DNA of 64,000 bases from Metallosphaera cuprina Ar-4 (lineage in GTDB: Archaea; Thermoproteota; Thermoprotei_A; Sulfolobales; Sulfolobaceae), in contig NC_015435.1 of assembly GCF_000204925.1 (NCBI RefSeq), positions 1,195,160-1,259,159 of the forward strand, given 5' to 3'. The notes under the pieces were generated by a model that saw only the letters and a program-made list of their open reading frames with translations, had not been told where the DNA came from and did not search any database. This document shows positions 1-9,685 of this stretch, in pieces. Each line of letters begins with the position of its first letter. The stretch's first letter is position 1. The translations under genes and the position numbers were made by a program.

Positions 1-395
1 ACCTTCTCGCTCAAACTCTTAGTCCGTAAACCCATTTTTTAACTCAGTTATTAACTACATTCCTCTTAGGTGGCTCACATGATCACCGTTCATCTAAACG
101 TCTTTTAGGTCAATGAAGGGTTTTTAACTTAAAAAGGAGAAATCTTCAGATGATCACGAGGACGGGAACATTGAAGGCTCCCAACTTCCCCCGACCTTTA
201 TGAGTTCTCCTGCTGAGATAGATCAGGCTAAACATCACGTTACGTTAAGACTCCCAAAACTCATTAGATCTCAAGGAGAACTCAAGCTACCTTATCCAAG
301 ACGTTCCTATGTTTTAATCGAAAGACGTAAGCCCGGTCTCTAATCTTTCAATATTAAATGAAAAAGATTTTAACTTATTAAGAACAATCTTCTCA
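1..395. other. Gap without a gene, left edge
   Basis: No reading frame of useful length runs through this stretch in any frame, and no tRNA-like fold was seen. Its last 30 bases carry the promoter of the S53 protease gene. The rest shows nothing I can name. Confidence 0.6.
367..375 (+). promoter_or_regulatory. TATA-like box of the S53 protease gene
   Basis: An AT-rich TTTTAACTT-type box lies about 25 nt before the ATG at 396. This is the spacing expected for a leaderless archaeal transcript. No Shine-Dalgarno motif precedes the ATG, which agrees with leaderless translation. Confidence 0.45.
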
Positions 396-3300
396 ATGGT
401 TAAAACAATTCTAGGGCAATTAGTTCTTTTGATAACAATTTTTTCTATTTTAATACCTAGTATAAACATAACTTTCGCCCAGTACTCTCCTGCAGAGAAC
501 CCTTTGCCCTCTGGCTTTCACGAAGGTCCCCTGATCGGAAACGCCCAGGTCATCGCCTCAATTTACATTCCCCTGAGGAACTTAAATGAACTGTACTATT
601 ACGCTGAGGAAGTTAACAACCCAGGTTCGTCGCTCTATCACAAGTTCTTAACGCCCAAACAAGCTGAGGAGATGTTCTATCCCACCTCTCAGTTCGACCT
701 AATCATGTCTTACTTAAGGAGCCAGGACGTTCACGTCCTGTTTACGGCAGCGAACTCTGTTATAGTCGTTGAGGGTACGGCGTCCCAGTTGAGCCGAGCG
801 TTAGGAGTCCACTACGTCCTAATCGATAACGGTACAACGTACTATTACACCTCCGTCGGGACGCCTAAAATTCCTGCCTCAGTCATATCAAGCAACTTAT
901 CGGCGATCCTATTCTCCCACCCGTCCACTCTCTTCACTCAGAACGACGTAGATCAACTGATTAAGAAAATAGGCTCAGTCAACGTAACGAGCCCAATTGA
1001 GGGTTACAGTGTGACGAGCTTGAGGGGAGTTTACAACGTGTCCTCCCTGATTTCCAACGGAATAAATGGGAGCGGATACACCATAGGGATACTTGATTTC
1101 TACGGAGATCCTTACGTTCAGCAACAGCTTTCTTACTTTGATAAGCTGTACGACATACCCTCCCCTCCAAACTTCTCCGTAATACCGATAGGACCTTACA
1201 ATCCTAACCTAGGGATAACGACAAACTGGGCTGGAGAGATTAGTCTGGACGTGGAGTCCTCTCACGCGATGGCTCCAGGAGCTAACATCGTCCTTTACGT
1301 GGCCAACCCTAACCTACCGCTCTCATCGATTATCGCCAATATCGTCTCTCAGGACTCGGTGGATACGCTCTCGCAGAGCTTCTCAATACCTGACGAACTC
1401 TTCCCAACTTTCTCCTCATCTCAGTTTTATCAATGCGTGGTGGAGACGGATCAATATTACGCCCTGGGGAACGCTGAGGGGATCACTTTCCTAGCGTCGA
1501 GCGGTGACGGAGGAGGAAGCGGATACAGCGCGGGTCCACTAGGGTCTGTAGGGTACCCTTCAACCTCCCCGTTTGTCACAGCCGTAGGGGGAACCACAAC
1601 TTACCTGACCTTTAACGGGTTCACATTTAACGTCACGGCTTGGTCAAACTACGGTTTCGTGCCACCTAACGTCAACTACGGAGGGAGCACTGGAGGGATA
1701 AGTCAGGTGGAACCCAAGCCTTACTATCAATGGGGCTTAACAACCCCTCAAGGTTATCCAGGAGGGAGGGAGATCCCTGACGTCTCAGCTAACGCAGATG
1801 TCTACCCAGGGATATTCATAGTCTGTCCTAACAACGTCACCGCAATATCTGGAGGCACAAGCGAAGCTTCCCCCCTCATGGCCGGATTGCTAACAATAGT
1901 CATGCAATACGACCACACTAGACTAGGTAACATCAACCCCGCTCTCTATAAGTTACAGGAGAGCGCTTATTCGAAAGTCTTCTACCCAATAACTTTCGGC
2001 TACAACATTCCGTGGACTGCTTCCTACGGTTACAACTTAGTTACGGGGCTTGGACAGCTCAACGTGGGGAACTTCGCCTCGCTCTACAATGAGATCAAGC
2101 CCTCTCTCTCCATAATGGTAAACGTCTCGAACAACACATTCTACCCAGGACAGCTGATAAAAGTTGAGGCTAACATAACCATGAACTCCTCGATGGTGAA
2201 CTCTGGGGAGTTTTACGTCACCTTGAGCACGGTTTACGGGAACGTAACGACGTTACCTCTTACCTTCAATCCATCGGTTGGTGAGTGGACAGCTGAATTT
2301 ACCGTCCCAACGAACGACCTTGGGGTGACCTTCATCACCGTGTGGGGGAGATCCACACAGGGAAGCGGTTACGGGATGACTGAAGCTTTCTCAGGGTATT
2401 TCGTTCAGTTCCTCCTCCCTTCACCTTACTCCACCGTATGGAGCGGGACCGGTATACCTGTGATCGCTAACGTGACGAACGTCTTCGGACAGCTCTCTAA
2501 TCTAACGTCAATCAACCTGAACGTTTACTCTTATAACATCACCAACAACTCCTACACGCTAGTCAACGAAACCACCCTAACTTTCAATCCAGTATACCGA
2601 GCGTGGACCGGTGTAATATTGGGTAACGAACCTGCGGGACCCCTCCTGATCGAGGCAACAAACGCCTTCGGTTACGATGCCGTATTCAACGGTATAGGTC
2701 TGACCGGAATTATGATTCTCCCTCCCACCATAGCCGAACCTGGGACCGTATACCCTGGACAACAGATAATAATACAAGGGACCTTAACTCCTCCGGCTAA
2801 CGTTCCGTCCTCTACCTTAAGCAACATACCCACGGGATCTAACTTGACCGCGGAGCTCTTATTCGATGGAAACGTCGTGTCGAAATCTCAGATCCTTTAC
2901 TCCACTACGGGATACTTAGGTTACTTAACGGTTCCAAGCAACGCCAGACCAGGACTTTACACGGTCCTGCTCTTAGCGTCATACGACTCCTACACGCTAG
3001 GTCAGGTAGTACCCGGTTTCTACTACGGGCAAATTTACGTAGGCGATCAGGCGAAAGTCGGGCTGAGCTTTTCGGACTACGCTATCCAAGGATCGACTCT
3101 GTTCGTAAGGGCGAACATAACGGTTAACGGTGAACCGGTAAAATACGGGATGTTCTCCGCCACTGTGTTCCCTATGGTGTTAAGCGGTCAATACAGCTTG
3201 ATCTCAACGTTAATGGAGATACCCCTATGGTATAACTCTAGTCTAGGGCTCTGGACCGGAAACTTGACGTTACCTTCAACCCTCTCATTGGGTAACTTCA

Positions 3301-4178
3301 CTTACCTAGGAAATTCATATTACGCTGAGCCCTTCCGCGTTTTGGCGACTGGAGTCACAGCGTACGGCGCGGAGACCTCGACTGCCCTATCCTACTCTAG
3401 GAACCTATTCGTTCTGCCCTACACGCTAATCCAGAACGATCCCTCCTACAGCTCCGTTCAAACGTACGACGCGGCGTTCTCAAACGTAACCCTTAGAGTT
3501 AACGGGGAATTAATCAACGATCTGTTCATAAGTAACAACACGTTGGTTGACAGCCACGTTACGATCTCATCCTCTAACGTCTCTGGAACTTTGACTCTAG
3601 TTAACACTGAGGCGACCATGATAGACGTGCAGGCGAACAAGCTGGTGCTAGTTAACAGCTCGGTCACCCTAGTTAACTCTATCGTGCAGAACCTAATCGC
3701 AGGTTCGTCATTAGTCTCACCCATGAACAGCGTGATAGTTAACGTCTACCCTTCCCTCCCAACAGTTCAGATAGGATTGAAACCATATCAGAACTTGACG
3801 GGCAACGTTAGCTTCCCTATCTCAGTAGAGGGAGAAGTTAACATGGTGATAGTCAAATTAGACGGTAACGTAATAGGAACGTTCACCACTAACGGGACCC
3901 ATGACGTCACTCTGAACACGTTAATTTACCCAGATGGGACACATGAGATTCAGGTAGTGGCTGAGCAGCCTGACGGGCTTAACACCACGTTCACGCAACA
4001 CGTAGTGTTCTCAAATCAAATAGAGTCACTTAACGGGAGGTTGAATGATCTGAACAGCACGGTCCAATCCGGCCTATCGTCCGTTCACTCGCTTGCGAAC
4101 TACGGCATAGCTCTAGGGATAATTGCGTTAATTTTAGCCATAATAGGGGTAATAGGTGTAACCTTAAGGAGAAAGTGA
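396..4178 (+). CDS. Secreted, membrane-anchored S53 (sedolisin/kumamolisin-type) peptidase
   Basis: Acid-stable serine-carboxyl endopeptidase that should act outside the cell. A signal peptide (about residues 1-29) is followed by a prokumamolisin-type activation domain (about 45-190) and the S53 catalytic domain (about 200-560). The Glu/Asp pair lies in GEISLDVE near residue 280, and the nucleophile is Ser489 in SGGTSEASP. Residues 570-1190 form a long Asn- and Ser/Thr-rich beta region with many N-glycosylation sequons and short beta-helix-like repeats near 1050-1110. The end is a predicted coiled coil (about 1205-1230), one membrane helix and a basic tail, so the enzyme is probably held at the cell surface. 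At 1260 aa it is much longer than a typical S53 enzyme. It overlaps the convergent MFS gene by 15 nt. Confidence 0.9.
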   Translation: MVKTILGQLVLLITIFSILIPSINITFAQYSPAENPLPSGFHEGPLIGNAQVIASIYIPLRNLNELYYYAEEVNNPGSSLYHKFLTPKQAEEMFYPTSQFDLIMSYLRSQDVHVLFTAANSVIVVEGTASQLSRALGVHYVLIDNGTTYYYTSVGTPKIPASVISSNLSAILFSHPSTLFTQNDVDQLIKKIGSVNVTSPIEGYSVTSLRGVYNVSSLISNGINGSGYTIGILDFYGDPYVQQQLSYFDKLYDIPSPPNFSVIPIGPYNPNLGITTNWAGEISLDVESSHAMAPGANIVLYVANPNLPLSSIIANIVSQDSVDTLSQSFSIPDELFPTFSSSQFYQCVVETDQYYALGNAEGITFLASSGDGGGSGYSAGPLGSVGYPSTSPFVTAVGGTTTYLTFNGFTFNVTAWSNYGFVPPNVNYGGSTGGISQVEPKPYYQWGLTTPQGYPGGREIPDVSANADVYPGIFIVCPNNVTAISGGTSEASPLMAGLLTIVMQYDHTRLGNINPALYKLQESAYSKVFYPITFGYNIPWTASYGYNLVTGLGQLNVGNFASLYNEIKPSLSIMVNVSNNTFYPGQLIKVEANITMNSSMVNSGEFYVTLSTVYGNVTTLPLTFNPSVGEWTAEFTVPTNDLGVTFITVWGRSTQGSGYGMTEAFSGYFVQFLLPSPYSTVWSGTGIPVIANVTNVFGQLSNLTSINLNVYSYNITNNSYTLVNETTLTFNPVYRAWTGVILGNEPAGPLLIEATNAFGYDAVFNGIGLTGIMILPPTIAEPGTVYPGQQIIIQGTLTPPANVPSSTLSNIPTGSNLTAELLFDGNVVSKSQILYSTTGYLGYLTVPSNARPGLYTVLLLASYDSYTLGQVVPGFYYGQIYVGDQAKVGLSFSDYAIQGSTLFVRANITVNGEPVKYGMFSATVFPMVLSGQYSLISTLMEIPLWYNSSLGLWTGNLTLPSTLSLGNFTYLGNSYYAEPFRVLATGVTAYGAETSTALSYSRNLFVLPYTLIQNDPSYSSVQTYDAAFSNVTLRVNGELINDLFISNNTLVDSHVTISSSNVSGTLTLVNTEATMIDVQANKLVLVNSSVTLVNSIVQNLIAGSSLVSPMNSVIVNVYPSLPTVQIGLKPYQNLTGNVSFPISVEGEVNMVIVKLDGNVIGTFTTNGTHDVTLNTLIYPDGTHEIQVVAEQPDGLNTTFTQHVVFSNQIESLNGRLNDLNSTVQSGLSSVHSLANYGIALGIIALILAIIGVIGVTLRRK

Positions 4179-5288
4179 AATTTTTTTAATTATCATTAAT
4201 ATTATAAACGAAACTAAGTTACTTAAGTATAGGAGGATGAAGGCCAGATCCTGATTGAACCCGAAAAAGAAGGAGAAAGCGGTTCCTAAGAGGCCTGATA
4301 TTATCTTCCCAGTATAGAGAATTGAGGTTGATGAGGCTGAGTACTTCGGCCCGTAAATGTCTCCAACTAAAGCAGAGTAAAGTGGAAAGGTGGCCCCTCC
4401 TGTGATCCCTATCAAAGCGACTCCTATCAAAAGCTCCGGACCCTCCCTCAAGTACCCCGAGAGCGTAAGGGATACCCCAACGAGGCTTCCTATCAGGACG
4501 TAAGTTATCCCTTTTATTCTTCCCAACTTGTCGGTTAAATAACCGAATAGAGGTCTACCCAAACCGCTGGTTATAGGGAAGTAGACGGTTGCAACGGTGT
4601 AATCTAGAGCGTTTAAGTAGTTTCCTAGGAGAGAAAGCGAGGATGAGATGACTAGAAGGGGAACGGAGGACAGAGCGAAACACGCGTAGATTAACCAAAA
4701 CCTGCTCTCCCTTATCGTTACTCCAATTTCCTTACCCTCCAAGCTCTCTGGATACCTTGCTAAAGAGAAGAGTAAGGCTAACGGAAGGGCAGAGAGACCT
4801 ATGAGAAGCGTTGGGGTCCTGAAGTCCCCTTCAAAAGCTATAAATGGGTTGAATAGAGCTGCTCCGAGCCCGAAGCCCATAGATACCAAGCCGGTTATGA
4901 GGCCCCTCCGTTCAGGGAACCACTTTAACGCTAGGTTTAACGATAGCCCGTAGAGAGTCCCCTCCCCGATACTTCCTAAAGTCCAAGTTAAGTAGAAAAC
5001 CTGAACGTTGGGCGAGAAGGAGCTTAAAATGAGACCTAAAGATAGGGCTAGGGCTCCGAAAAGTCCAACGTACCTGGGACCCTTAATGTCGGAGAGCCTC
5101 CCGCTCAAAACTTGAAACGATGTTGAGAACACAACGAAGAGGGCAAAGGCTACCTCCACTGCTGATGCGGTCTCATGAAACTGATTGACCATGAGAGGCA
5201 TGAACTCGTTCCAGGAGTATTGATACACTGAACAGAACAACATTGAAACGAAACCTATCGCGAGGAAAAATCGCCTATCCATCTTCAT
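4164..5288 (-). CDS. MFS transporter, oxalate/formate antiporter-like
   Basis: Twelve-helix major-facilitator permease in the cytoplasmic membrane. The motif between helices 2 and 3 reads GRLSDIKGPRYVG. The WFPERRGLITGLV segment and the Gly-rich helix after it match the OFA (oxalate:formate antiporter) subfamily, whose members carry small carboxylates. The substrate cannot be read from sequence. The start could be Met1 or Met3 (4164-5282). The gene runs toward the S53 protease gene and overlaps its 3' end by 15 nt. Confidence 0.75.
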   Translation of the reverse strand: MKMDRRFFLAIGFVSMLFCSVYQYSWNEFMPLMVNQFHETASAVEVAFALFVVFSTSFQVLSGRLSDIKGPRYVGLFGALALSLGLILSSFSPNVQVFYLTWTLGSIGEGTLYGLSLNLALKWFPERRGLITGLVSMGFGLGAALFNPFIAFEGDFRTPTLLIGLSALPLALLFSLARYPESLEGKEIGVTIRESRFWLIYACFALSSVPLLVISSSLSLLGNYLNALDYTVATVYFPITSGLGRPLFGYLTDKLGRIKGITYVLIGSLVGVSLTLSGYLREGPELLIGVALIGITGGATFPLYSALVGDIYGPKYSASSTSILYTGKIISGLLGTAFSFFFGFNQDLAFILLYLSNLVSFIILMIIKKISLSP

Positions 5289-5391
5289 GAATTGAGAAAG
5301 TGAAAATAAATTCTTGAGATCGACCTCAGCATCAGGAGGCCTTTAAACCCCCTTGATCCAGGTTCTAGGTTAGGGTGATGGGCTTCAACGA

Positions 5392-5423
5392 CGTTGGGAA
5401 ACCTTAAGCTAAGGAGCCCAACG
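5392..5423. repeat. Nested inverted repeat / hairpin
   Basis: CGTTGGG (5392-5398) pairs perfectly with CCCAACG (5417-5423). Inside it CCTTA (5402-5406) pairs with TAAGG (5410-5414) around a 3-nt AGC loop. This makes a 12-bp interrupted stem. It could be part of a structured RNA or a terminator-like element, but no flanking promoter was identified. Confidence 0.5.
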
Positions 5424-5458
5424 CCAGATGTCCCATTACGTTTGTTTGCGAGATGACA

Positions 5459-5475
5459 ACGCGCTGGAAGCGCGT
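5459..5475. repeat. Perfect 7-bp hairpin with a 3-nt loop
   Basis: ACGCGCT and AGCGCGT flank a GGA loop. The stem is GC-rich in an AT-richer background and sits 35 bp after the nested hairpin at 5392. Function unknown. Confidence 0.5.
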
Positions 5476-5714
5476 AACTCGAACCTCTCAAAAGATAAAC
5501 GACAGCTTGACATTAATGTATACCGTGGAGGTCTCTGAAATTCCTCCTCTCAAGAGCCTCGCTTACCGTTAACTCCAGAACTGTACGTTAAGGAGAGTAG
5601 TGAACTTCTGCAAACCGTATAGGGCCCCTTTCACATGACGTGCTTAGAAAGCCCCTCAGCTAGGGTTAAAGCTATTTACGATCTCTTTTTATTCCCTGGG
5701 CTGATTGTTTTAAT

Positions 5715-6230
5715 ATGCAAATTAGCGTAGCTGCGTTAAGCGATGAACCGGATCCAGGGTTGGAACAGAAGGCCAGAGCGTTCGTAAGGTCCATCTCTAA
5801 GTGCAGCAAACCTGTAATAATCTTAGGAGGGTACTGGGGGTTAATGAGGGTTGTCGCGGATGAGTCCATACTTCAGGGGAACAAGGTAGTTGCTATCCTA
5901 CCTGAAGGAACTGAGCACTTCATAATGCCTAACGAAATAATTAGGGTAGAGACTGGATGCGATCCTCGATGTAGATCAGTTTTCATAGCCAGGTCAGGAG
6001 ACATACTAGTCAGTCTGGGCGGGGAAGCTGGGACTATGACTGAGATATTGATGGCCTACAGTATGGGGAAGGCAGTTTACGTTCTTAGAGACACCGGGAC
6101 CTCAACTGATAAGTTGTATAGTGCCTTCCCTGAGAAGCTGGACAGCAGAGGCCTAGGTGAGCTTAACTACTTTGAAGATCCTGAAAGGATGGGAGCGGAG
6201 ATATGTAGGAAATACTACGGTACAAGCTAA
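5715..6230 (+). CDS. SLOG/LOG-like Rossmann protein (TIGR00725-type)
   Basis: Small cytoplasmic Rossmann-fold protein of the lysine-decarboxylase-like/LOG superfamily. It has an N-terminal ILGGYWGLM segment and the GGEAGTMTEI motif (about residues 108-117), the nucleotide-binding signature of SLOG proteins. Family members bind nucleotides or nucleotide-like ligands, and some cleave the N-glycosidic bond of nucleoside monophosphates. At 171 aa it has the usual length of the TIGR00725 group. A TATA-like box 20-28 nt upstream suggests a leaderless single-gene transcript. The exact reaction is unknown. Confidence 0.7.
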   Translation: MQISVAALSDEPDPGLEQKARAFVRSISKCSKPVIILGGYWGLMRVVADESILQGNKVVAILPEGTEHFIMPNEIIRVETGCDPRCRSVFIARSGDILVSLGGEAGTMTEILMAYSMGKAVYVLRDTGTSTDKLYSAFPEKLDSRGLGELNYFEDPERMGAEICRKYYGTS

Positions 6231-6256
6231 ACGTGATGAGCCGTGTTTCAGCTGAG

Positions 6257-6820
6257 CTATGAGGAGAAAGAAGGGGCTGACTTTTGCATGAGCGAAAAAA
6301 AGACCCCCTGGTTCGCGTAGTAGTTTACCTCTTTGAAACCAACTTTCATGAAGGACTTCCTTAGGTTCCTCACTATCTCAAGGTCTATTATCATCGCAAA
6401 CGAGCCCGGTTTAACCACTCTGTAAACCTCTCCAGCAAGCTCGTCCCTTCTCTCCCTCGTTACGTTATAGAAGTAAAGCGGGGCGTAAACCAGGTCAAAG
6501 CTCCCTTCCCTGAATGGGAGGGGAAAGAGGTTTTGAATGATGTTCGCATCTACGCCTTTCATGTAACCCTTCACATCCCCTATGGTCATCTCGTCGTTCC
6601 AAAGGTCTAAAGAACTTATCTCGATCTTGGGGAAAGTGGACTTCAAAACGAGCGTGAAGAGGCAATTACCACAGCCCAGGTCCAACACTCTCTTAGGAAT
6701 CAAAGCGTCAACGAACCTGGCCAAAACCTTAGCGTAAAACATCTCCTCATCTATAGTAACTCCCATCCTTCGGTAAGGCTTAAACTCCCAAGATTTGATG
6801 CTCTCATAGAGAGATGACAT
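6257..6820 (-). CDS. Class I SAM-dependent methyltransferase
   Basis: A single-domain methyltransferase of 187 aa. Motif I is VLDLGCGNCLF (about residues 45-55), the acidic end of beta 2 is SSLDLWN, and a FDLVYAPLYF segment takes the place of motif IV. The substrate is unknown. It stands alone between two gaps and converges with the SLOG gene, whose stop lies 26 nt away. The fold assignment is firm; the function is open. Confidence 0.7.
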   Translation of the reverse strand: MSSLYESIKSWEFKPYRRMGVTIDEEMFYAKVLARFVDALIPKRVLDLGCGNCLFTLVLKSTFPKIEISSLDLWNDEMTIGDVKGYMKGVDANIIQNLFPLPFREGSFDLVYAPLYFYNVTRERRDELAGEVYRVVKPGSFAMIIDLEIVRNLRKSFMKVGFKEVNYYANQGVFFSLMQKSAPSFSS

Positions 6821-7338
6821 AAATCATGTAAATATCGTCTAAATTTAAATACTGACCCTAAGAGGTAAGTCTATTTAGGATTGAAGACCTGCTCATGGGG
6901 TTCTCCACATTTTACCTCCTCATGTCCACGGAATGGTAAAGTGATGCCCACTTCAAGGAGATTTGTGTCGTCGTACTCCCTCAATCGACCACATCTAGAC
7001 TCGTTCATGCTTCACGAAACGAGTAGAGCATCTGATCGACCCACTGGCTTTTAACCTACGCCCTTTGCGATTATGTAGCGATCTAACTTTTCTAAAAAGC
7101 GCTTTTAATGCGATAATCAATCGCCTTACCAGACTCTAACTGGAATCAAGGTAACACAAACTGATAGCCATGCTTCGCTCACTTCAAATCAATAAATCGC
7201 AATACCTGATTATAGCTACGTTCACACAAGGTCAAAATGCGATGAAAGAGTCAAAGGGATCTTTTGGAGCCCTTACCGGCACTTAGTTTGGCACATATCT
7301 TAATAAGATTCTAAAAACAAAATAATTTCATCATGAAG
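6821..7338. other. Gap without a gene
   Basis: About 520 bp downstream of merA. No ORF with family resemblance and no tRNA or repeat was recognised. In characterised Sulfolobus mer loci a further small gene (merI) can follow merA; no such gene is visible here. Confidence 0.5.
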
Positions 7339-8691
7339 TTAATCTACACAACAACTCATCTTACTTACGTCTCTCTTGAATGACATCGCGGCTATCTTTA
7401 AGCTTTCGCTCATGGTGGGGAAGACGTGGATTGTATCAATTATATCATCCACAGTTGCTCTAAATTTAATGGCTAAGGCCGCCTCGTTTATAAATTCCGC
7501 GGCGTACTTTCCAAACGCTTGAACACCTAATACTCTTCTAAACTCCCTGTCTATGATCATCTTTATTAAACCTTGACTCTCTCCTAATATCCTAGCCTTA
7601 GCTACGTTCTCCATTTTTACTACCCTATAATCGACCTCCTTCGCCTCCCTCTGAGTTAAACCAACCCTAGCTACGTTAGGTTCTATAAACACGGCCTGCG
7701 GTACGCTAAGCCTGTCGATCCTCCTATGGGAATCCAGTAGTGCGTTCTCAGCAGCGACTGAACCCTCCTTACCAGCCAAAGCCTCTAACATCAAGTCTCC
7801 TATTACGTCTCCTGCGGCGAAGACGCTACGATTCGTAGTTCTCAACTCCTCGTCAACTCTTATACCACCCTTATCGTTTAATTCGACGCCCGCAGCTGAT
7901 AAATTAAGATCGACGTTAGGCTTCCTTCCAGTCGCTAACAATATCTCATCAGCTTCGACCTCTCCCTTATCTGTTATTATAATCTTGCTCTCTCCGCCTC
8001 TCACGATCTCCTTAACCCTAACGTTCGTAAAGATGGGTATTTCATCTACTTTTTCCAAGTAATTTTCAACGGCGATTGAGATCTCCGGCTCCCAATCTGG
8101 TAATATTCTTTCACTTCTCTGGAGAATTACAACATCTATGCCCAACCTCTTATACATTTGAGCGAACTCTAAAGCTAACGCTCTACCACCGATTATAGCT
8201 AACGATGATATCTTCCTGTCAGGGGATAGAGCCTCAACATTAGTCCAGAATCCGGCCTTTTCCAACCCCTTTATCTCCGGTACGTTTGGAGATGAGCCTG
8301 TAGCTATTATAAACCTCTTAGCCTCTATGACGTCTCCGTTAACCTTAATCGAATTTGGAGAAACGAAATGGGCTTTACCTTTTAAGAGCTTTACGTCGTA
8401 GGAATTTAGCACGTCTTCATATTTCTCCTTACGTAATGAATCTACGATCTCTCGCTTATCTTTAAACGCTTCGTAAAAATCCGGAAATATAGTTCTATTC
8501 GCAATCTTAGAAGAGTAATTATATAACTCATCTATTCTCAACATCCTCTTTGAGGGAACACACCCTACATTAACGCAAGTTCCCCCAATCTCTCCATAAC
8601 CAATTAAAGTAGGTTTCACACCTAACTCGTTGGCCCTTATAATTGCCGCGAATCCTGCAGCACCGTAACCTATCACAACCAGATCCTCCAT
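7339..8691 (-). CDS. merA: Mercuric reductase
   Basis: Flavoprotein disulfide reductase that reduces Hg(II) to Hg(0) with NAD(P)H in the cytoplasm. The N-terminal FAD-binding VVIGYGAAG is followed by the redox-active pair Cys39/Cys44 in GGTCVNVGC, an NAD(P)-binding domain, and a second FAD motif ending AAGDVIGD. The C-terminus ends in Cys447-Cys448, the vicinal pair that hands Hg(II) to the active site and separates MerA from dihydrolipoamide dehydrogenase. There is no N-terminal heavy-metal-associated domain, as in other archaeal forms. The gene follows merH by 29 nt and is probably co-transcribed from the merH promoter. Confidence 0.88.
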   Translation of the reverse strand: MEDLVVIGYGAAGFAAIIRANELGVKPTLIGYGEIGGTCVNVGCVPSKRMLRIDELYNYSSKIANRTIFPDFYEAFKDKREIVDSLRKEKYEDVLNSYDVKLLKGKAHFVSPNSIKVNGDVIEAKRFIIATGSSPNVPEIKGLEKAGFWTNVEALSPDRKISSLAIIGGRALALEFAQMYKRLGIDVVILQRSERILPDWEPEISIAVENYLEKVDEIPIFTNVRVKEIVRGGESKIIITDKGEVEADEILLATGRKPNVDLNLSAAGVELNDKGGIRVDEELRTTNRSVFAAGDVIGDLMLEALAGKEGSVAAENALLDSHRRIDRLSVPQAVFIEPNVARVGLTQREAKEVDYRVVKMENVAKARILGESQGLIKMIIDREFRRVLGVQAFGKYAAEFINEAALAIKFRATVDDIIDTIHVFPTMSESLKIAAMSFKRDVSKMSCCVD

Positions 8692-8720
8692 TCAATCCAC
8701 CGCTAAATCTCAATAAGGTG

Positions 8721-8876
8721 TCACTTTAGGCTATTTTCAAACTTATCAGCGCAGTGGGAACAACAGAAGTAATGTTCTTTATCGTTTATTATTCTAACGT
8801 AAATGTTATTTTCATTCAATTTCATTCCACAATTTTCACACCTTAATCCCTCATCTTTCTTTAAGTTTATTCTCAT
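8721..8876 (-). CDS. merH: MerH-like TRASH-domain metallochaperone
   Basis: Very short protein of 51 aa. Its cysteines, Cys13-x2-Cys16 followed by a YFCCSHC block (Cys38, Cys39, Cys42), are those of the TRASH metal-binding domain. In Sulfolobus solfataricus MerH binds Hg(II) and passes it to the regulator or to MerA. The position directly upstream of merA, the TATA box about 30 nt before the ATG, and the unbroken frame to the TGA at 8721 all support it as a real gene. No merR-type ArsR regulator is adjacent. Confidence 0.82.
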   Translation of the reverse strand: MRINLKKDEGLRCENCGMKLNENNIYVRIINDKEHYFCCSHCADKFENSLK

Positions 8877-8905
8877 TTTACATCAACTATCTTATACCCT
8901 TTCTA

Positions 8906-8914
8906 TTATTTAAA
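8906..8914 (-). promoter_or_regulatory. TATA box of merHA
   Basis: On the minus strand this reads TTTAAATAA and lies 30-38 nt upstream of the merH ATG, the expected place for a short or absent leader. A purine-rich stretch separates it from the start codon. Confidence 0.6.
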
Positions 8915-8939
8915 CATTTGTTCATATGAATATCTGTTC
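8912..8939 (-). promoter_or_regulatory. Tandem palindromic operator of merHA
   Basis: On the minus strand two 12-bp imperfect palindromes, GAACAGATATTC (8928-8939) and GAACAAATGTTT (8912-8923), fit the pattern GAACAnATnTTY. Their centres lie 16 bp apart. The proximal one overlaps the TATA box. This is the place for a repressor or metal-responsive activator to act. Confidence 0.55.
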
Positions 8940-9076
8940 ATAAATAGTGTCAGATACCCTGCTCGAGATTCGCTAAATCACATTAATTGATGTCCAAACA
9001 CCTTGTCTAACGACGTTTAATTACCTTATCGTACACCGTTCTTGGTCCAGAGCCAAAAGTGAGAACCGAACGTTAA

Positions 9077-9685
9077 CTAATCTAAACCCTTTAAGTAATC
9101 CCCAACTACCTTATGAAGCGCCCTCCTTAACAACTCCTCTGCAGAGGAAGGCTTTATTCCCAAAACGTTGGCTAAATCGGTTAATGAGGTCCTCCTCTCA
9201 ACGTCAAAGAACCCCTTCTTGTAGGCCAACATCAAGGCCTGAAGTTGCCTAGCGGTTAGAGCGTTCTCGCTTTTCAAAGAGACCTCCATAGTCTTCATCA
9301 CCCTTGGCCTCATAGATTCTTTATTTAGCTGCGAGAGCAGGTCCTTAAGGTAACCCATAGAAGGCACTAGAACCCTGTAGATTATCTCCTCCCTACTCAA
9401 AGGCCAGGCGTTAAGTATCATGGCGTCCGACCCGCTGAGTAGTCTACAGGCTGAACAGCTGGGGGCTCTAGCCCAGATCCTCCTCTCACCTAGATTTATT
9501 ACCCTCACTCCTCTCTCCCTTAACTGCTTCTTCAACTCGGCGTTAACTTCAGTCTCAATCAGGTGATCGGTGAACCCAGCCTTAGGCGTTACCTTCTCTA
9601 TTACTGAATGTTTATCACCCATAACTTGCATAACTCTGCAGTCTCTCCTGAAGACGTAGAGTTCAACCTCTATCGGCCCTTTCAT
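9077..9685 (-). CDS. HTH-10 (bacterio-opsin activator-like) transcriptional regulator
   Basis: Putative DNA-binding regulator of 202 aa. The C-terminal 60 residues, starting LTARQLQALMLAYKKGFFDV, are a typical HTH_10 domain. The N-terminal sensor-like part contains a CSACRLL motif whose two Cys could bind a metal or react with an oxidant. I place the start at the ATG at 9685; the frame extends to a TTG at 9715. The gene overlaps the 3' end of the NnrS-like gene by 23 nt, so the two are likely translated from one mRNA. It may report on the same signal as its membrane neighbour. Confidence 0.7.
   Translation of the reverse strand: MKGPIEVELYVFRRDCRVMQVMGDKHSVIEKVTPKAGFTDHLIETEVNAELKKQLRERGVRVINLGERRIWARAPSCSACRLLSGSDAMILNAWPLSREEIIYRVLVPSMGYLKDLLSQLNKESMRPRVMKTMEVSLKSENALTARQLQALMLAYKKGFFDVERRTSLTDLANVLGIKPSSAEELLRRALHKVVGDYLKGLD

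Larger units (their letters stand above)
5289..5714. other. Gap with two strong hairpins
   Basis: No credible gene: the single minus-strand frame here has no family resemblance. The stretch holds a nested hairpin at 5392-5423 and a perfect 7-bp hairpin at 5459-5475. The last 30 bases are the promoter of the gene at 5715 (TTTTTATT near 5687-5694). Confidence 0.5.
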